Assembly: GCA_018105865.1 (NCBI GenBank)
Contig: CM030832.1
Span: 24,891,908-24,955,907 of the forward strand
Source of the DNA: Metaphire vulgaris
Taxonomy: Eukaryota > Annelida > Clitellata > Crassiclitellata > Megascolecidae
Direction: 5' to 3'
Length of the DNA stretch: 64,000 nt
Below the pieces are notes generated by a model. The model was not told the origin of the DNA and made no database searches. It saw only the letters and a list, made by a program, of their open reading frames with translations. Numbering within the stretch: position 1 is the stretch's first letter; each line of letters begins with the position of its first letter. Of this stretch, positions 59,891-64,000 are shown in pieces. Made by a program: the position numbers and the translations under genes.

Positions 59891-61023
59891 ATGTCACCCA
59901 GCACCCGAACACTTCGTGAGCAGTGCAGGAATGATCCTGACAAATTTTGCTACATCTGAGGTTGCTTTACAACACCTAAACAAAGGAGATAGGTGTCTGA
60001 ATTTGTGCATAAAGCTTAGCATGCATATTTCGCAGTTAAATTGAGTGACCAGGAAAACCTTGGGCACCACATAAAGTGTGCAGGACATGTGTTGAAAGCC
60101 TCAGACAGTTCATAATGTGACTAAAGGTCAGAGAAAAAGTCTTAACTTTGGAGTTCCAATGGTGTGGCGAGAGCCTCGAAACCATGCATGTTGATGACTG
60201 CTACTTCTGTCTGGTAAATATTTCAGGCATGTCCACAAAGGCAAAATCTTCCATCCAGTACCCAAATCTCCCCTCTGCTCTGAGACCAGTTGCTCACTGT
60301 GACAAAGTTCCTGTACCTATTTGCACTACTTTGGGAGTTTCTTACGAAGATGAATTTTGTCAGTCAACAGACACCGATTGCGAAGATTTCGTGGCCTTAG
60401 AAGTTGACGCTGGAATGCACCAAACATTCAACCAAGCTGAGTTTAATGACCTAATATGAGACCTAGATCTGCCGAAGTCGTCAGCAGAGTTACTGGGTTC
60501 AAGACTGAAGGAAAAGAATCTGTTCAGTGTTGGCCCCAGGAACCACGCTTATGTATCATGGCAGAGAGAATGAATCTTTTCAAACATTTCCATATGGAGG
60601 AGGAGTTTGTATACTGCATCAACAGCAAAGGACTTTTTGAATCAATGGGATGTTATAGTTGTAGACAAGATGCTTTTTGCGACCTGATTACTGACTTACT
60701 TGGCAACTTAAGAGTCGAGAATTATGACCTTTCAGTTAAAAATTCGAAGATTGCTTTTCGAAGACTGGGAGCAAACATGAGTGTCAAGTTGCATTTCTTT
60801 CATAGCTATCTGAACTTCAAATCTTGGAGCTATGAGTGAAGAACAAGGAGAATGCTTCCATCAAGACATCAAGACCATGGAACGTAGATATCAAGGCAGA
60901 TGGAACTCGAACATTATGGCAGACTACTGCTGGTGTTTACAGCGTGACAACTGTGACCATAACTATACCGGAGCATCCAAAAAAAGAAGATTCCTTTCTC
61001 AAAACTTAAATTTAAGCAACTAG
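59891..61023 (+). pseudogene. Fragmented multi-copy invertebrate protein of unknown function
   Basis: Broken plus-strand frames: MSPSTRTLREQCRNDPDKFC, a TAG/TGA-interrupted zinc-finger-like stretch (CYI*GCFTTPKQRR...VCRTCVE), FQWCGESLETMHVDDCYFCL with VNISGMSTKAKSSIQYPNLP, FNQAEFNDLIRDLDLPKSSA (frame change at 60456), SAELLGSRLKEKNLFSVG, and finally GAMSEEQGECFHQDIKTMER and YQGRWNSNIMADYCWCLQRD. I recognise this as a family widespread as 'uncharacterized protein' in invertebrates, from memory only; the block order fits but a large central part is missing. Its presence inside an LTR suggests it moves as, or with, a transposon. Confidence 0.65.
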
Positions 61024-61358
61024 CTATTGCTCTTATTGCTCTCTTGGTTAGAAGACAGACTCATTTTTGGGCTGAATAAAAAATATTACGTGTTATCGGT
61101 TCTTCAGAATTTCCTATTTTCCCTTATGTTTGACTTTAACACCTTTAATTAAGCATTCCTAATTTGCGAAAAAATTTGACGTGTTGCATAATTTTTGACT
61201 TCATATCTGGAATCAGCACCTCTCAATTGGGTAAAATCAGCAAAAATACCTAGGTCAGCAGAAATTTTTTTTTAAAATGTAGACCAGTGTAATGTTTTAT
61301 ATTTGAAATGGATAGGTTTTATAATAAAATATTGAGAGTTAACTTTTCATCGGTTACA

Positions 61359-62130
61359 TTTGGTGGCAGCAAAAAGGAGGATCCGTGCGTCGTGATGGCA
61401 GTTCGGACTTTATCGGACGTTGCAGTTTTGAGAGACTTCGGTCGTATGAGTACTTGTGGTGAATTTTTCGTCGATAGTGGATGTTCGGTTGACCTTCAAG
61501 GTTACGGAGCGGATATTATTTTGTTGAAAGTCTGACGATGCAAGGCGTTTACGTGGATTACTCTTTGCGAGGAGAACGATTTGGAATTTTGGTTTATCGT
61601 TGTGCAACTTTTGGGTTGGAGTTTCATGGTGATCTGGCGGGAATTTCGTATTCTGGAGACGCGTCACCTCGTTGTGTGCTGACTTGTACGGTGTCCGTGG
61701 GTGTGCTGTGGTGTACACTCGTGGGGAGTTTACTGACTCTTGTTGAAGCAAGCCGGTAAAGAAACTCACGTCGATTCGGTGGACTGGAAGTCTGGGATGG
61801 TCAAATGGACATTCGAGCAATCCTTTCACAGATGTTCAAAGGTGTTGTCGGTAATTCCGAAAATAAAGCAAGAACTGGACTTTAGAAAGGGAAGTCAATT
61901 GATCAATGCTTTGTGTTGATTGTGGATGTTGAATTATAGTGGATTGGTATTCTTTGTGTTGATTGTGGTTGTTGAATTAGTGTGCATTGATATTTTTTGT
62001 GTTCATTGTGGGTGTTGAATTATTGTGCATTTGAGGTGTAGTGATTGTTAATTTCAATATTGTGTGGGATTATTGGGTAACGATATTGAATTCTTGAATT
62101 GTTTTGTGGTGGTATTGATTGTGATTTTTA
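61359..62130 (+). other. Leader region of the Gypsy-like unit
   Basis: Between the primer-binding site and the gag-like start. Contains imperfect repeats of gtgttgattgtggttgttgaatta (61912-62030) and ggacgttgc / gagacttcgg phrases similar to the minisatellite of the next leader at 63354-63720. Confidence 0.5.
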
Positions 62131-62132
62131 AT

Positions 62133-62771
62133 ATGGATCAATTAGAGAAATCCGAGATTATGATTTTCATTGAAATGTTGATGCAGGAAGAACGAGACAG
62201 GATAAGGCGTGAAGAGCAGTGGAGAAAAGAGGCGAATGATAGAGAAGAACAGTGGAGGAAAGAGGAACAGGCTATGGAGTACCAGAAGAGGAAAGAGGAG
62301 AAGGCTGTGGAGGAGGTGAAAGAGGAGCCAACGGTGAGGCAGAAATCAGAGACGATGATTTTCATAGAAATGTGTATGGAGAAAGAACAGGAAAGAATAA
62401 GGCGAGAAGAGCAGAAGGAACAAGAAAGAAGAAGGCGTGAGGTACGAGAGTTAAGAAGAAGGCAAGTTTTTCTTGATTTAGAATGTGATAGTGAAATTGA
62501 AAGTGATAGTGAAGTTGAGAATTCACTGGATGGTAGAATTATTAATGAATCTGTTGTGGTAGAACCTGTTGATGATGTTAATGATTGTCTTGGATTGTTT
62601 GAAATTTTGGATAATGATTGTGTGACAGTTGAACCTACTGTTGTTGAATATCAGTTAAGGTTGTCTGATGAAATTGTTATCACGGAATTTGAAATTTGCA
62701 ATGAATATTTTATGATGAATATTTTGGACCATCAAACATGTAACATAGATGATGCATTGTATATAATGTAG
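62133..62771 (+). CDS. Gag-like coiled-coil ORF of the LTR unit
   Basis: A 212-codon frame starting at aatATGg (MDQLEKSEIMIFIEMLMQEE); an upstream in-frame ATG at 62064 would add 23 residues from the leader and is less likely. Residues 1-120 are highly charged Glu/Lys/Arg coiled coil with an internal duplication: SEIMIFIEMLMQEERDRIRR and SETMIFIEMCMEKEQERIRR. The C-terminal half is acidic (DLECDSEIESDSEVENSLDG) and without a zinc knuckle, capsid, protease or RT motif. Its place right after the leader is where gag begins in Gypsy elements, and short charged N-termini are common there. It ends before a purine tract and the next LTR, so pol is deleted. Confidence 0.65.
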   Translation: MDQLEKSEIMIFIEMLMQEERDRIRREEQWRKEANDREEQWRKEEQAMEYQKRKEEKAVEEVKEEPTVRQKSETMIFIEMCMEKEQERIRREEQKEQERRRREVRELRRRQVFLDLECDSEIESDSEVENSLDGRIINESVVVEPVDDVNDCLGLFEILDNDCVTVEPTVVEYQLRLSDEIVITEFEICNEYFMMNILDHQTCNIDDALYIM

Positions 62772-62968
62772 AAACTGATATGTATAGTAGATAACATAAG
62801 ATGACGAAAACAAAAGTTTACAAATTATTTATTTTAACTCTTTTTATAATGTATATTATAATTTGTAAACTCAGGAAAGGAAAAACATGTAAGGGCGCTT
62901 TTTCAGGATATAATAAAAAGGAGCTATATAAATAAAACATAGAGTTTAAAGAGGGGGACGTCATCTTA

Positions 62969-63122
62969 TGTATGTAGGTAGTAGTGATTTGGCAGTAATG
63001 GAGCATGAAAATGGACTCCGTGAAATATATTAAAGTCGTACTCGTATATATATATATGTGACAGTCTTGTTGTTTTAAGAAAATGAATACGTTGGGAACG
63101 GTAAGCGGGGGAGGCGCTTACA
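62969..63122 (+). repeat. Short LTR between tandem units
   Basis: TGTATGTAGG ... GGCGCTTACA, preceded by the purine tract aaagagggggac and followed by TTTGGTGGCAG. Contains tatatatatatatg at about 63046, a possible TATA region. Confidence 0.6.
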
Positions 63123-63353
63123 TTTGGTGGCAGTTTTTGATACTTTTATGGGAGTGGGTGTAGGACTTTCGTGAGGATTTGCGGTAAACTGAAGGGCAAG
63201 GACGTTGTTGCCACGTGGCGTGCATTTATTAGGCGTCTATACTTTCAGAGTAGTCATGGCGTTGGTTGTTGTGCACAGTAGAAACGTTGAGGCTTCGTTT
63301 TGAGAGTAAGTTACGTCGAAGTTGTTTCTTGATATCTGGATGTGGATTCTGTC

Positions 63354-63720
63354 TTGCTGGGCGTTCGACGGGAACGCTGCCTCCTGTGTTCTTGCTGGGC
63401 GTTTGACGGGAACGCTGCCTCCTGTATCTGGCTGATGGTTCGACTGGAACGCTGACTCCTGTGTCTGGCTGAGGGTTCGACTGGAACGCTGCCTCGAGTC
63501 GTCCGGAGCGTTTGACGGTGACGCCGTTTCGTGTCGGGCAGAGCGTTTGACGGTGACGCCGCTTTGGGGAGCCTTTTGCTGGAGTGTCCGTTGGGGACGC
63601 TGATTCGTGCCTTTCGGAGCGTTCGTCAAGGACGTTGCCTTGGTACCTTCCGGAGCATTAGACGGAGACGTTGCTTTGGGATTGTCGGAGTGTCTTTGTG
63701 ACAGGGTCGTTGGGCTGGCA
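63354..63720. repeat. About 37-bp minisatellite in the LTR leader
   Basis: Tandem units of the type gctgggcgttcgacggga then acgctgcctcctgtgt (63357, 63394, 63431, 63468 and degenerate ones to about 63700). The minus-strand frame 63237-63629 over it (repeated PVKRPARTQEAAFPSNA) is a repeat artefact, unless the array is translated. Confidence 0.75.
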
Positions 63721-64000
63721 GAAAAGTCGGTCAGAATTCTTCAATGGTTAAGGTGGTAAGCAGAGGAGACTGTCGTATCATTAGATGAGCAAATGAACAT
63801 TCTTTCCATTCCATAAAAGAATACCTACGTGCTTTGCTGAACGGTCATTAGTCAATGGGTGATAGATAACTCGTTTATCCGAGCCATACCAATCTGCGAC
63901 CATTGCGTACCAGCCACTCCGTCACAGAATCGTGTCTGTGTAAGCATACGCGTAAACCATTACGTCGTACGCAAGAAAATCAATTGAAGAGCTACCTGCG

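Larger units (their letters stand above)
59280..64000 (+). mobile_element. Tandem Gypsy-like LTR units (non-autonomous)
   Basis: Three unit borders are visible. A purine tract plus GTCATCTT occurs at about 59400-59420 and again at 62950-62968. An LTR end followed by a primer-binding site, TTACA-TT-TGGTGGCAG, occurs at 61354-61370 and at 63118-63133. So the order is unit end, LTR (with an inserted pseudogene), leader and gag-like ORF, unit end, short LTR (about 62969-63122), and a second leader. TGGTGGCAGC matches the 3' end of tRNA-Leu. No pol genes. The sequence runs off the window. Confidence 0.7.

Overview
This is eukaryotic genomic DNA from an animal, most likely a marine invertebrate. 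The evidence is exon-intron structure, many LINE, hAT and LTR fragments, trinucleotide microsatellites, and almost no long ORF that is not transposon-derived. A deuterostome such as a tunicate, hemichordate or cephalochordate would fit, but the species cannot be fixed from the window. One 100-N assembly gap sits at 2994-3093.

The only convincing host genes are C-type lectin-like (CTLD) genes on the + strand. Gene A is represented by the two exons of a final CTLD (12811-12993 and 15869-16146, stop and AATAAA after it). Gene B is represented by four exons (29978-30158, 44962-45203, 48193-48378, 56264-56541). Their splice phases match (2, 1, 1) and would encode two CTLDs in tandem. The last two exons of A and B are paralogous, and so are the introns and downstream LINE debris, so the locus grew by tandem duplication. 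A third, exon-less relic lies at about 58130-58940. The introns of gene B have swollen to 14.8, 3.0 and 7.9 kb with mobile elements.

Region by region. 0-12 kb: a hAT MITE, LINE endonuclease/RT pieces, a transposon ORF1 split by a LINE with its target-site duplication (TSD), and clusters of a palindromic minisatellite around a LINE fragment. 12.7-18.7 kb: gene A and LINE debris. 18.8-24 kb: a 5.2-kb DNA-transposon-like element carrying a decayed uncharacterised protein, invaded by a hAT that is itself invaded. 24-29.9 kb: LINE tails, nested hAT MITEs, an element with long subrepeat inverted ends, and a tRNA-type SINE. 30-45 kb (gene B intron): RTE-like LINEs, a second copy of the TIR element, a minisatellite-bodied hAT holding a LINE, and a 4.8-kb coding-less LTR element with identical LTRs. 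45-56 kb: gene B exons 2-4 separated by deep nests (LINE in LINE, hAT in LINE, hAT in hAT). 56.8-64 kb: duplicated LINE debris, the relic block, and Gypsy-like units in tandem with only a gag-like ORF.

The strongest unusual structures are five. (1) A double-MITE composite has crossed TSDs, the topology expected if a circle recombined into a resident MITE. (2) A LINE insertion carries at its 5' end an exact 155-bp copy of neighbouring DNA. (3) There is a palindromic TACTCTAGAGTA minisatellite in several blocks. (4) A short TGACAAGC(A)nGGTCA motif recurs in many otherwise unrelated TIR elements. (5) There are two copies of a TIR element with an unnamed coding family. All elements look non-autonomous or broken, with no intact transposase. 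Most coordinates for degenerate LINEs are approximate.
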